A DNA stretch of 64,000 nt from JADCGM01 sp943368345 (GCA_943368345.1 CALRKY020000011.1:1-64000); one strand, 5' to 3'; counted from the first letter of the stretch, positions 17,239 through 26,138 are shown. Notes: a model not told the origin generated them from the sequence alone. A program made the numbers and translations.

Positions 17239-18000
17239 TCAGCCAGACGCCAGCGCATCAAGCTGGTGTTGATCGGGGTAGCTGATCAACACGGCGCGGT
17301 GGCGACCATGAAAGACGAACATACTGCCCGCCGAAACTGCAGACGCCCCAGCAGCCAATGCCTCCGCAAGGTGGGCTTGTGTTCCTGCCCCACCAATTGC
17401 CACCAATGGCACGGTGCAGTCCGCCGCGACCTGTCGGATCAACTCCAGGTCATAACCGGCCATTGTGCCGTCACGATCAATGCTGTTAACCAAAATTTCG
17501 CCAGCGCCTGCTGCTGCCACTGCCCGCACATGCTCGTTCAAGCTGGCCTTAAGCTCGACAGCGCCCGATCTGGTGTAGACGCGGTAGCCGCCCAGGAGTT
17601 TTTTGCGAACATCAATTCCGGCAACGATGGCCTGACTGCCAAAAACAGCGGCCGCCTCTGAGATCAACCGGGTAGATTGACCTGCGGCGGTGTTGATGAT
17701 GACCTTTTCAACACCTGATCTGATAACGCCGCGAACCTGCTCGAGTGTGGTCACGCCCCCGCCGTAACCAAGTGGCATGAAACATTCACCGGCGATCTCG
17801 GCGATCAGCTCATAGTCCGGTCCGCGTCCGTCTCGCGATGCATCGATATCGAGGATGACCAGCTCATCCACCTCCTTGTCGTTAAAAATCCGGACGGCAT
17901 TGACGGGGTCACCGATGTAGACCGGAGCCTTGAATTTGACGGTCTTCACAAGGCCGCGGTCTCGCAGCAACAGCGCCGGAATGATACGTGGCCTGATCAT
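17239..18000 (-). CDS. HisF-like cyclase-barrel paralogue, ammonia conduit for sugar amidination
   Basis: The 253-residue TIM barrel aligns without gaps at its N-terminus with imidazole glycerol phosphate synthase HisF (RIIP start; phosphate loops LGYGGGV and AIGGAG). The catalytic Asp11 of HisF is replaced by Leu (RIIPALLLRD against the usual RIIPCLDVKD), while Asp130 is kept (GIDVRK). That loss, and its place between hisH and wbpG homologues, indicate a role in passing ammonia to the amidotransferase rather than in histidine synthesis. Its ATG overlaps the hisH-like stop by one base. Confidence 0.88.
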   Translation of the reverse strand: MIRPRIIPALLLRDRGLVKTVKFKAPVYIGDPVNAVRIFNDKEVDELVILDIDASRDGRGPDYELIAEIAGECFMPLGYGGGVTTLEQVRGVIRSGVEKVIINTAAGQSTRLISEAAAVFGSQAIVAGIDVRKKLLGGYRVYTRSGAVELKASLNEHVRAVAAAGAGEILVNSIDRDGTMAGYDLELIRQVAADCTVPLVAIGGAGTQAHLAEALAAGASAVSAGSMFVFHGRHRAVLISYPDQHQLDALASG

Positions 18001-18611
18001 CAGAAGGCTGTCGCAAATCTGCCAAGGAGATGGAGACCAAATTTATGGCTCTTTTCCGGGTGAAACTGCAGGCCGGCAATATGCCCCCGACCGACTGCGG
18101 CCGCAATCGGAAGCCCGTAGGTCGTTTCGAGCAGTACATCCTCGGGGTTGATGGGTTCCATGAAAAAGCTGTGCACAAAATAAAATCGGGCGTCGGGGCG
18201 CATACCTTCGAGCAGGATGTGGTTCGGTTGGCGCGGCACAACCGAATTCCAACCCATTTGCGGAACCCGTAGTCCAAGCTCCGCCGGAAAGCGTTTCACC
18301 TGCATCGGGAGCCATCCGAGCCCAAGTTCGACACCCTCCTCGCTGCCATTACCTAACATCTGTGCGCCGACGCAAATCCCCAGCAGCGGAACATGGTCGC
18401 CAAGAACTCTTTGCTCCAAAAGAGGCACAAGACCTGAGGCGCGAAGGCCTCGCATACATGAATCGAATGCCCCGTTTCCGGGCAGGACGATCTTGTCTGC
18501 CTTCGCAACCACCTCAGGATCTGCGGTAATGATGGCATGGGCACCAATCCGGCCCAGCATATTGGAAACCGCGCCCAGGTTGCCGATGTCATAGTCGATA
18601 ATTGCAATCAC
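18000..18611 (-). CDS. HisH-like glutamine amidotransferase for sugar amidination
   Basis: A class I glutamine amidotransferase of 203 residues. The nucleophile Cys80 lies in LLGICVGAQM, and the His184/Glu186 pair in LQFHPEKS completes the triad; the oxyanion region PGNGAFDS is present. It should release ammonia from glutamine and hand it to the neighbouring HisF-like barrel. It overlaps the flippase stop by four bases (ATGA) and the hisF-like start by one. The context argues against a role in histidine synthesis, because no other his gene is near. Confidence 0.9.
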   Translation of the reverse strand: MIAIIDYDIGNLGAVSNMLGRIGAHAIITADPEVVAKADKIVLPGNGAFDSCMRGLRASGLVPLLEQRVLGDHVPLLGICVGAQMLGNGSEEGVELGLGWLPMQVKRFPAELGLRVPQMGWNSVVPRQPNHILLEGMRPDARFYFVHSFFMEPINPEDVLLETTYGLPIAAAVGRGHIAGLQFHPEKSHKFGLHLLGRFATAF

Positions 18612-19849
18612 GGCTTTGCTCCGGCACTCGCACGGTAAGAGAGAACAAGATACACGACGTAGAGCAAACCATAGCCGATTGCATAGGCTCGGATGGCGGC
18701 TTCTGCTGTCGCTGAGACGTGAAAACTAGCCAGCACAACGGCGAGCAAAGAAAGCTGCCATGCCAAATCTATGTGCTGCCGATCGGCGATATAAAGAACA
18801 TAACTGAGCGGGCTTGCAACAAACCGCAGTGCAAACAACGGCAGCACCCAAATGGCAATATCACCTGCGGGTCGCCATTTTTCGCCGAAGGCAGCTGCAA
18901 ACAACCAGCCAGAGCTCAGCATGACAGCACATGAGAATGCAGCTGCCCCCAGTCCAAGAATGATGGCTGTTTCAGTATATTCGGCTCGGCACTCGCCACG
19001 CTGTCGCCATGCTGCTGCGGCGCGCCGTTTGAACACATCAAGAACCGCATTGGCCAACAGTGAGATCGGGGCACCAAGGACACGAAAGGTCAATGCAAGA
19101 TATCCTGCCAGATCGGGGCCGAACCGACTGGTCAGAAGAATCACTGGCAATTGGACCGACGCCGCGTTCGTTGCATCGGCGGGTAGGGAGATCAGGGGAA
19201 ATCGACGATACTGCTGCCAAAAAGCAAACAGTTCCTTGGGTTTGGATGCATGGAGCAGGCCTGATCCTAGGTTGGTCGACGACACCGAAACCGCCACTGC
19301 CAGCCCGATCAGCAGGCCAGCAAGATTGCACAACGCCAGTGTGCTCGCAGTTGGATCGTAGAGCCCGCCACCGATCTGGAGGAGCGTAATGCTTCCAGCC
19401 TGGGTTATGCGCATGATATTCAGGCTACGATAGTTGCCGTCGGCCGCTGCCAGTGACTGAAAAACCTGACTGCCTGCCAAGAGCGCAGCTCCAAGAACGA
19501 ATGGCGCCGATATTTCGCGCAGCCAAATCGATGAAAACCAGCCAAATGGACGTATGCCATACCAGGCTATCGCCAGGGCAAGGCTTGCAATGATGATCGT
19601 TACCAGAGTGGCGCACGCCGCATGGTGTCGTGGTGCCCCATCACCAACAATTGCCAACATGACCTCGAACCGTCCGGTTACGATCACGGAAAGGATGGTT
19701 ACCAGGCCGAGCCAGGCAGCGAACAAACCAAATTGATCTGGTAGAAACAGCCGTGCGAGAATCAATGCGCCCAGAATCGGTATAGCCTGAGCGACGCTTG
19801 CTCCCCCGAGAACAATCGCGATGCTGCGCCAGAAGTTGCGACTCTCCAC
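18608..19849 (-). CDS. Wzx-like lipid-linked oligosaccharide flippase
   Basis: A 413-residue protein of the MOP/PST superfamily with about twelve membrane helices. The N-terminus (GGASVAQAIPILGALILARLF and then PDQFGLFAAWLG) is characteristic of polysaccharide flippases. It would move the undecaprenyl-linked repeat unit across the inner membrane to the Wzy-like polymerase. It lies 10 bases after the aminotransferase gene and overlaps the hisH-like gene, so it is co-transcribed with the amidinated-sugar genes. Confidence 0.88.
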   Translation of the reverse strand: MESRNFWRSIAIVLGGASVAQAIPILGALILARLFLPDQFGLFAAWLGLVTILSVIVTGRFEVMLAIVGDGAPRHHAACATLVTIIIASLALAIAWYGIRPFGWFSSIWLREISAPFVLGAALLAGSQVFQSLAAADGNYRSLNIMRITQAGSITLLQIGGGLYDPTASTLALCNLAGLLIGLAVAVSVSSTNLGSGLLHASKPKELFAFWQQYRRFPLISLPADATNAASVQLPVILLTSRFGPDLAGYLALTFRVLGAPISLLANAVLDVFKRRAAAAWRQRGECRAEYTETAIILGLGAAAFSCAVMLSSGWLFAAAFGEKWRPAGDIAIWVLPLFALRFVASPLSYVLYIADRQHIDLAWQLSLLAVVLASFHVSATAEAAIRAYAIGYGLLYVVYLVLSYRASAGAKP

Positions 19850-19859
19850 TTCCGCGGGC

Positions 19860-20978
19860 TCAGCTCGCGACGCTTAGCCGAACTGTGGCCTCCGAAAGCG
19901 CATTTATGACTGCGCGTTGATCCTCAGCTGTCAAATCCGCGCTCATTGGCAGGCTGATCACGCGACTGGCCACTGCGTCACTATGTGGAAAACTCGCGCC
20001 CTTGCCATAGACTGCGTAGGCTGGTTGCTGATTAAGTGGCTTGGGATAATGAATCGCCGTCGGTACCCCCCGCCCGGTCAGCAGCGCCTGGACCGATGGG
20101 CGATCCTCAACCTGAATGGTATATTGGCCCCACACGCAATCGCGATCGGTGCGGACCGCGATCAGCTCAACTGGCAGGCCGGACTGCCGGATCAATTCAC
20201 CATAAATGGCGCCCTTCGCTTTGCGCTGCTCGATTTCCCATTCGAAACGCTCGAATTTAGCGAGTACAATCGCGCACTGAAGCGTGTCCATCCGGCCGCC
20301 GACACCGATCCGTGTATGATTGTAGCGGCTGCTTTGGCCATGAACCCGAATTTCCCGCGCCGCTTGCGCAAAATTCGGGTCGTTGGTGAACAACGCCCCG
20401 CCATCTCCATAGCAACCGAGCGGCTTGGATGGGAAAAAGCTTGTGCAGCCAAATGTCGAAAGATTGCAGCTTTTGCTGCCGCGATAGGTCGCGCCGAAAC
20501 TTTGTGCTGCATCTTCGATCACGGCGATGTTGCCATGCCGGGCCGCAATGGCATTGATTTCTGCCATATCAGCGACTTGACCATAAAGGCCGACCGGCAT
20601 GATCGCCTTTGTTCGCGGTGTTATAGCTGCCTCAATCAGGCTGACATCGATATTACAGGTGTCTGGTTCCACATCAACGAATACAGGCGTCGCACCGGCC
20701 AGAACAATCACTTCTGCCGTTGCTGCGAAGGTGAACGGCGTTGTGATAACTTCGTCGCCAGGCCCAATATCAAGCGCCATCAAGGCAATAAGCAATGCCT
20801 CGGTCCCACTCGCCACGGTCACACAATGCGCCGCTCCGGTATAGGCAACCAGCTTGCGCTCCAGTTCACCGACCTCCGGGCCCAATATATATTGGCCATG
20901 GTCGAGAACCGCCTGGATTCGACTATCGATCAGCGGTTTCAAGGCCTGATATTGAGCTTTGAGGTCGGTGAACTGCAC
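19860..20978 (-). CDS. wbpE: WbpE-like UDP-3-keto-uronic acid aminotransferase (DegT family, PLP)
   Basis: It is expected to convert UDP-2-acetamido-3-keto-glucuronic acid to the 3-amino sugar. The 372-residue protein has ASGTEALLIAL at about 56-66, IEDAAQSFGA at 154-163 and the PLP lysine K185 in TSFFPSKPLGCYGDGGAL. I chose a GTG start at 20978, which shares its G with the TAG stop of the acetyltransferase gene and has GGAGG upstream; a reading up to 21044 overlaps that gene. The wbpB-wbpD-wbpE order is that of known diamino-uronic-acid pathways. Confidence 0.9.
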   Translation of the reverse strand: MQFTDLKAQYQALKPLIDSRIQAVLDHGQYILGPEVGELERKLVAYTGAAHCVTVASGTEALLIALMALDIGPGDEVITTPFTFAATAEVIVLAGATPVFVDVEPDTCNIDVSLIEAAITPRTKAIMPVGLYGQVADMAEINAIAARHGNIAVIEDAAQSFGATYRGSKSCNLSTFGCTSFFPSKPLGCYGDGGALFTNDPNFAQAAREIRVHGQSSRYNHTRIGVGGRMDTLQCAIVLAKFERFEWEIEQRKAKGAIYGELIRQSGLPVELIAVRTDRDCVWGQYTIQVEDRPSVQALLTGRGVPTAIHYPKPLNQQPAYAVYGKGASFPHSDAVASRVISLPMSADLTAEDQRAVINALSEATVRLSVAS

Positions 20979-21562
20979 TAGATGTCCTCCAGTATCATGA
21001 CGCGCCCATCCCGAAGACCATATCGGTCTCCTGTATGCGAACATGTCGTCGTTGCATCTCCCCCGGAAGGGAATTCAAGTTGTTCGCCGAACCGGCTCAT
21101 CCAGCCAATATGGCGCGCGGGAACACCGGCCACGAGCGCGTAGTCCGGCACATCTCGATTGACGACCGCGCCAGCCGCCACAAAGGCAAATTTACCAATC
21201 GTTACCCCGCACACGATCGTGGAATTGGCTCCAAGGCTTGCCCCCTTTCGAACAAGCGTATCGCGATATTCATCCTTGCGGGTAACAGCGGAACGGGGGT
21301 TGTAAACATTCGTGAATACCACGCTTGGACCACAGAATACGTCATCTTCGAGGGTGACATTGTCATAGACTGAAACATTATTCTGGATTTTTACGTTGTT
21401 TCCGATGGTTACTTTGTTTCCGACGAACACATTCTGCCCAAGTGAGCATCCTGATCCGATCACCGCCTCACTGCACACATGCACAAAATGCCAGATGCGT
21501 GTCCTGTCACCAATTCGGGCGCCCGGATCGACGATTGCACTGGCGTGAATAGTCAAAGTCAT
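20978..21562 (-). CDS. wbpD: WbpD-like UDP-3-amino-uronic acid N-acetyltransferase (left-handed beta helix)
   Basis: A 194-residue hexapeptide-repeat protein: repeated (I/V)G-x4 units (GARIGDRTRIW, GNKVTIGNNVKIQNN, GASLGANSTIVCGVTIG) build a left-handed beta helix trimer. The segment FTNVYNPRS and the end KFAFVAAGAVVNRDVPDYALV match the WbpD/WlbB group that acetylates the 3-amino group of UDP-GlcNAc3NA. It is 7 bases after the oxidoreductase gene and shares one base with the aminotransferase start. The last 30 residues are variable. Confidence 0.9.
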   Translation of the reverse strand: MTLTIHASAIVDPGARIGDRTRIWHFVHVCSEAVIGSGCSLGQNVFVGNKVTIGNNVKIQNNVSVYDNVTLEDDVFCGPSVVFTNVYNPRSAVTRKDEYRDTLVRKGASLGANSTIVCGVTIGKFAFVAAGAVVNRDVPDYALVAGVPARHIGWMSRFGEQLEFPSGGDATTTCSHTGDRYGLRDGRVMILEDI

Positions 21563-21569
21563 ATTCTGC

Positions 21570-22628
21570 TCAATAGGTCAGCGGGAGGTTGATCCGGCGT
21601 CCATCACGCGCCGATAGGTACATGGCGATAAGAAGTTCGAGCGAGGTTAAGCCTTCGCGACCATCGGTCTCCGGTTCGGCCTCACCGCGTAACGCGTTGA
21701 TGGCATTATCGTAATATAGTGGATGCCCATAGCCATAGACCGAACTCGTCTGGTAATTGGCCTCAGCCAGCGTCTCATCCATGGGATCACTGTCGGCGAA
21801 GTCCCAGTTCTGGATCTCGTTGACTGCGACACCGCCGATCCGCACCGAACCCGTCTCGCCAAGGATGGTGATCGAACCTTCAAGGTTCTTCGGATAGGTC
21901 AGCATGGTCACGTTGATGGTGCCCATGGCACCGTTCCGCCACTTCAGCGCGGCCACGCCGGTATCTTCGACTTCTATGTTTCGCGCCAGCGTTCCAGTGT
22001 AAGCCATGACGCTCGCAACCGGGCCAACCAACCAGTTCAGCAAGTCCACATAGTGACTTGCCTGGTTCATGAAAGCACCGCCGTCATACTCCCAGGTGCC
22101 GCGCCAACGCGCGCTGTCGTAATATTCCTGTGGCCGTGTCCAGAATACATTGACATTTACCATATATATACGGCCAAAACGTCCCTTGGTTATCGCCTGC
22201 TTCAAGAGTTGAAGGGTGCGGTTTTTCCTGTTTTGCTTTACAACAAACAGGCGCACACCTGCCTGGTCACAGGCGTTGACCATGGCCAGCCCGTCTTGCC
22301 AACGCGTGGCCATTGGCTTTTCTGTAATGACATGTAACCCGGACTTCGCAACTTCGATCGTTTGTGATGGATGCAAACCCGACGGTGTCGTCAGGACGAC
22401 ACAATCAGCGCTTGTTTCGGCCAGCATATTGGTCAGGGACGAATGGCCTCTGGCCCCCGTGCGCGCGACCGCGGCCGCCAGCGCGGTTGGGTCTGTATCG
22501 CATACATCGGTGATCTCGCAGCGATCAGAATGCGTTTCCATGGCACCGAAATGATTGGCAGAAATGCGTCCACAACCGACGACGGCAAAACGCACTTTTC
22601 GATCCATAACCACTCTGCAACGGTTCAT
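21570..22628 (-). CDS. wbpB: WbpB-like Gfo/Idh/MocA oxidoreductase, UDP-GlcNAcA 3-dehydrogenase
   Basis: This NAD-dependent enzyme oxidises C3 of UDP-N-acetylglucosaminuronic acid. The Rossmann motif AVVGCGRISANH lies in the first 30 residues. The family's EKPMA (catalytic lysine) follows near residue 105, and the GGAFMNQASHYVDLLNWL region carries the active-site His. Length 352 is normal. The ATG at 22628 and an in-frame ATG at 22607 are both possible; ribosome sites are weak for both. It is the first gene of the minus-strand operon. UDP-GlcNAc 6-dehydrogenase, which makes its substrate, is not in the window. Confidence 0.9.
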   Translation of the reverse strand: MNRCRVVMDRKVRFAVVGCGRISANHFGAMETHSDRCEITDVCDTDPTALAAAVARTGARGHSSLTNMLAETSADCVVLTTPSGLHPSQTIEVAKSGLHVITEKPMATRWQDGLAMVNACDQAGVRLFVVKQNRKNRTLQLLKQAITKGRFGRIYMVNVNVFWTRPQEYYDSARWRGTWEYDGGAFMNQASHYVDLLNWLVGPVASVMAYTGTLARNIEVEDTGVAALKWRNGAMGTINVTMLTYPKNLEGSITILGETGSVRIGGVAVNEIQNWDFADSDPMDETLAEANYQTSSVYGYGHPLYYDNAINALRGEAEPETDGREGLTSLELLIAMYLSARDGRRINLPLTY

Positions 22629-22837
22629 TATGGTGCCCAGTCAAAAAATTGCAGCCCATCAGCAAATTAGCGTTAGTTCAACGACTTCTGCTGCTCAACA
22701 AGCTCAGGGAGCCCCGAGCCACGCCTCGCTTTAGCGGCAAAGCCGACGAAAGCGCAACATATACAAGCCGCCGGAACGCCTCACTCGCCACGTCCCCAAT
22801 GGACATGGCTCTCCGACATCACTGGCGCCGTCAGTCA

Positions 22838-24145
22838 CTACCCGCCAGAATCAATGGCGTGAGATATAGTGCCAGACCGGGGGCTGCTGCTCTCCGGAGT
22901 TGTCCCGCATCCTTGGTTTGCGACTGTTTCGATTAGGTCACTATAGCGGCCGTAAACGCTTGCCGAACTGAATGCCGTAGCAAAGAGTGCCGATGCTGCG
23001 GCGGCCATTTGATGGTGTCGGGGCTGATCGGCCAAGAGAGATGTTAAAGCCCGGGTGAGGTCCGCAATATTTCCCGCTTCATAATTCAGCCCGACACCAT
23101 TGTCGCGTACTAGGGTCGCGGCCTCTCCGGGAATTGAGTTCATCAGCGGCACGCCATAGCAAAGATATTCGAAGATTTTGTTGGGCATGGCGATCAATGT
23201 TCCAGGCCGATAGGAAACGAGGCCGATTTTCGCATGCTCAAGAAGCGCAGCAATCTCTGCCCCGCCAACCCAGCCTGTGAAAATGATCCTCGGATTGTTG
23301 CGCGCCATGTCCCGCCACTCAACATCGCGATCACCGGTCCCGGCAAATACGAACTGGACATCGTCTCGATCCATAATGTTCGAAGCATCGATAACCGTGC
23401 CAAGATCGACGCTGTTTCCGAATGTGCCGACCGATGCAATGATCGTCTTGCTCGGATCTACGCCGAGCGCGACCAGTCGGGCCAATGCCCCATTGTCGGA
23501 CGGAACTGTCGGTGATCGCCCAGGATGCCCGAGCGGGATAACAGCATCACAAGGGCCTTTCCCACGCCCTGCATGGGCAAGTCCCCAATCAAGATAAGCC
23601 CTTGAAACGCCCACAATGGCTGTCGCGCCGATGGCCGCGCGCTTGCTCATGCGGGTGAGTGGCAGGACAAGCATTCGTCCCAAAGCCTGAAGAGCGACCG
23701 GGAACCGGGCAACAATCTCGTCAGGCCACAGATCACGCACATCCAGAATAACAGGGCAACCAATCTTCCTGCCAAATTTCACAGCAGCATCCGATAACTC
23801 AAGTGTTGGCAGTGAGCATATTATCACATCTGGTCGGTCAAATTTGGCCGATTTGGCAGTAAAATCACGTGCTATTTGCCAATGATTCATAAATCTTTGC
23901 CATGATATATTTTTTTTGTATTCAACACCGTGAATAAACTGCAAATTGTAAATATTGTCGATGTTGACAATTTCAGACTCAATCGGAAAATGAACTTTTC
24001 CGAAATGGTCGAATGTAGAGGTCCACCAGGTAACATTGTGCCCACGAGCACTCAGTGTCTGTGCTAGAACCTGGGTTCTCAATGCGCGATTAGCCGAATT
24101 GAATTTCGGGAGCGGCTCCCCCACTGTCATCAACCAGATATTCAT
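22838..24145 (-). CDS. Glycosyltransferase family 4 (WbuB-like)
   Basis: A 435-residue GT-B enzyme. The N-terminal domain carries VILDVRDLWPDEIVARFP, a feature of the WbuB/GT4 group using N-acetyl amino sugars. The C-terminal donor region carries GWVGGAEIAALLEHAKIGLV and MPNKIFEYLCYGVPLMNS with the EX7E-type site. I chose ATG 24145 (an adjacent ATG is at 24148); GGTGAG lies upstream. Codons near the 5' end (about 23860-24000) are clearly AT-richer. The last 30 residues are Ser/Gly rich. It stands apart from the wbpB operon by 209 bases. Donor sugar not predictable. Confidence 0.88.
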   Translation of the reverse strand: MNIWLMTVGEPLPKFNSANRALRTQVLAQTLSARGHNVTWWTSTFDHFGKVHFPIESEIVNIDNIYNLQFIHGVEYKKNISWQRFMNHWQIARDFTAKSAKFDRPDVIICSLPTLELSDAAVKFGRKIGCPVILDVRDLWPDEIVARFPVALQALGRMLVLPLTRMSKRAAIGATAIVGVSRAYLDWGLAHAGRGKGPCDAVIPLGHPGRSPTVPSDNGALARLVALGVDPSKTIIASVGTFGNSVDLGTVIDASNIMDRDDVQFVFAGTGDRDVEWRDMARNNPRIIFTGWVGGAEIAALLEHAKIGLVSYRPGTLIAMPNKIFEYLCYGVPLMNSIPGEAATLVRDNGVGLNYEAGNIADLTRALTSLLADQPRHHQMAAAASALFATAFSSASVYGRYSDLIETVANQGCGTTPESSSPRSGTISHAIDSGG

Positions 24146-24273
24146 CATGCTCACCGAAAATTTGCTGGGTTTGTTAGGTCGTCGGAAAATCCGGGTCAAC
24201 GGTGTTCCCGGATCGGATCATTGAAGGTGGTCGACTTATGGGACCGGAATCCGGGTTGCGCAGTACGATCACA

Positions 24274-25542
24274 TCAGCGCATTTCAAGGTGCCTTAGCTG
24301 CCGGGTTCCCAGGACCGCACCGATGTTCAGTAAAGCCAGCAACCCGATCACGGTGCTGATCGGATTGCCCGCAGCAATCACGGCTGTCGTCCCCAGCGAG
24401 GCCAGAACCATGAATCCGGAATTCACGATATTGTTTGCTGCGATCACGCGCGCCCGTTCACTGGGGCAAGCGCCTTGCTGCAACATTGCATATAACGGCA
24501 CGACAAAGACGCCGGCAGCGATCGATAAACCAAAGAGGTCCACAGCATAACGCCAGGCTGCTGGGCTTGCCAAAAACGCTGCTGGACCAAGCAGGGGCGC
24601 CGATGACTGAGACGTGCCGGCGCTGATCACGCTGTACAAATCATAAAGGGATAAGCTCATTGCAGCCGCGGCCCATGGTGCAAACCGGGCGGAAACCTGA
24701 CCGCGCAACAGGCGATTTGCTGCCAATGACCCAATGGCAATGCCAACCGAAAATACGGTAAGGAACATCGTGGCGACCGCCTCACTGGCATGGAGGGCTT
24801 CCTTGACCAGTGGGACAAACAGGCTGGTCAGGACCGCGCCAACAGCCCAGAACCAGGAAATAAACATGATCGCGAGGGTTTGGCGTCTGTCCTGAAGTAC
24901 CTCACGCAGCAGTCGCGCCGAGGCGCGTGCAATGTTCCAGTCAACCTGGGTGGCGGCTGTAGCAGAAGCAGGGGCGGGTGGTACCCGCATGCCGCTGATC
25001 AACCCAAGGCCGGCGACAATCAGCACGCCGACAGCCGCGGTCTGCTCCGACACCAGCCCTGCGATGATCTGGCCGGCAAGAATTGCAACAAAGGTCCCCG
25101 CTTCGACCAATCCAGTGCCGCCCAGCAATTCAGTGTCCGCAAGATGCTGGGGCAGGATGGCATATTTCACCGGGCCGAAAAAAGTGGAATGGGCCCCCAT
25201 CGCAAACAAGGCCGTTATCAGAACCGGCATCGATCCTGTCAGCAGCCCGACCGCACCCACCAGCATGATCGCAATTTCCGCCATTTTGACGGCACGAACC
25301 ACCCGAGCTTTGTCAATTGCATCCGAAATTTGACCGGCCACCGCCGAAAACAGGAAAAACGGCAGGATGAAGACGCCACTGGCTATTGCCACCATCAACG
25401 TACCGGCTTTTGGGTCGTCCCCCATCAATCGATAGGTGATAAGGAACAGCATGGCCGTCTTGTAGAGATTGTCGTTGAACGCACCCAGAAACTGCGTTGC
25501 AAACAATGGCCCGAACCGGCGGGTACCCAAAAGTCTTATCAT
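24274..25542 (-). CDS. MFS transporter of the lysophospholipid-transporter (LplT) type
   Basis: A 422-residue membrane protein with about twelve helices. The N-terminus GPLFATQFLGAFNDNLYKTA and the segment FFGPVKYAILPQHL are typical of LplT and of the MFS half of Aas-like proteins, which move lysophospholipids across the inner membrane for re-acylation. The acyltransferase partner is not in the window. An ATG at 25542 starts the conserved region; a reading up to 25647 adds 35 unconserved residues. It separates the polysaccharide enzymes from the YjbE/F/H set and may have no link with either. Confidence 0.8.
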   Translation of the reverse strand: MIRLLGTRRFGPLFATQFLGAFNDNLYKTAMLFLITYRLMGDDPKAGTLMVAIASGVFILPFFLFSAVAGQISDAIDKARVVRAVKMAEIAIMLVGAVGLLTGSMPVLITALFAMGAHSTFFGPVKYAILPQHLADTELLGGTGLVEAGTFVAILAGQIIAGLVSEQTAAVGVLIVAGLGLISGMRVPPAPASATAATQVDWNIARASARLLREVLQDRRQTLAIMFISWFWAVGAVLTSLFVPLVKEALHASEAVATMFLTVFSVGIAIGSLAANRLLRGQVSARFAPWAAAAMSLSLYDLYSVISAGTSQSSAPLLGPAAFLASPAAWRYAVDLFGLSIAAGVFVVPLYAMLQQGACPSERARVIAANNIVNSGFMVLASLGTTAVIAAGNPISTVIGLLALLNIGAVLGTRQLRHLEMR

Positions 25543-25703
25543 CCAACCGTCGTTAGAGGTTTGTGACCCGTCCGCAAAGTCAACATGCGGCGAAATGCCC
25601 GCGTCACACGATGGGGGCGACCGCACAAGGCGTTGCACGCTCGCCAAAATCTGCTATCCATCACATCAACTGATTCATCACTGGCAACCCAATAGGGGAC
25701 TAT

Positions 25704-26117
25704 ATGCGCGCTCTGATCAAAATTCTCGCAGGGGCTGCCCTGCTCACCCATGTGTCCATCGGCTTCGCTCAGGGTACTGTCGGCGGTACCGGCGGAGGTG
25801 CCGGCGGTACCGGCGGAGCTGCTGGCGGAGCTGCTGGCGGAGCTGCTGGTGGAGCTGCTGGGGGAGCTGTCGGCGGAGCAGCCGCCGGCGGGCTCGCCGG
25901 TGGTTTCGGATTGGGGACGCTTGGCTTGGTCGGGGTGGGTCTCGGGGTGGCAGGTGTTGTAGCCGGCGTTGTGGTTGCTGCAACAGGTGGTGAAACCCCA
26001 CCTGACGCTGTTGTTCCACCTGTGACGCCACCAACCGTGACGGCCACGGCCACGGCCACGGCCACGGCCACGGCCACGACCACTGCGACCACGACGGCTA
26101 CCTCCACGACGCGGTAA
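25704..26117 (+). CDS. YjbE-like secreted Gly/Ala/Thr-rich protein
   Basis: A 137-residue protein with a clear signal peptide (residues 1-22, cleaved after GFA). A Gly/Ala repeat follows at about 24-65 (units of GGAA), then a hydrophobic stretch ending in VVVAATGG and a Thr/Ala tail of alternating TA pairs. Escherichia coli YjbE has the same order of parts: signal, small-residue region, ALAATGGG-like segment, Thr-rich tail. It is the first gene of an exopolysaccharide operon there. The DNA is built from two tandem repeats. AGGGGA lies before the ATG. YjbF- and YjbH-like genes are next to it, which is the main support. Confidence 0.75.
   Translation: MRALIKILAGAALLTHVSIGFAQGTVGGTGGGAGGTGGAAGGAAGGAAGGAAGGAVGGAAAGGLAGGFGLGTLGLVGVGLGVAGVVAGVVVAATGGETPPDAVVPPVTPPTVTATATATATATATTTATTTATSTTR
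25812..25871 (+). repeat. 12-bp tandem repeat in the YjbE-like gene (GGCGGAGCTGCT)
   Basis: Three perfect copies (25812-25847) are followed by two degenerate copies. Each unit adds one Gly-Gly-Ala-Ala tetrapeptide without breaking the frame, so the Gly/Ala region can vary in length between strains. Confidence 0.9.
26041..26076 (+). repeat. 6-bp tandem repeat in the YjbE-like gene (CGGCCA, six copies)
   Basis: Six perfect copies encode alternating Thr-Ala residues of the C-terminal tail. Copy-number change keeps the frame. Confidence 0.92.
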
Positions 26118-26138
26118 GCGGTCTGATATTTTGGATGA

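Noticed and set aside
17239..18611. Reading hisH and hisF as histidine biosynthesis genes
   Set aside because: No other his genes are near, catalytic Asp11 of HisF is missing, and the pair is overlapped with polysaccharide genes and followed by wbpG.
22629..22837. A 95-codon plus-strand frame (22649-22936) in the gap before the wbpB operon
   Set aside because: It has no ribosome site, overlaps the GT4 gene end in antisense and shows no domain; the gap more likely holds the wbpB promoter.
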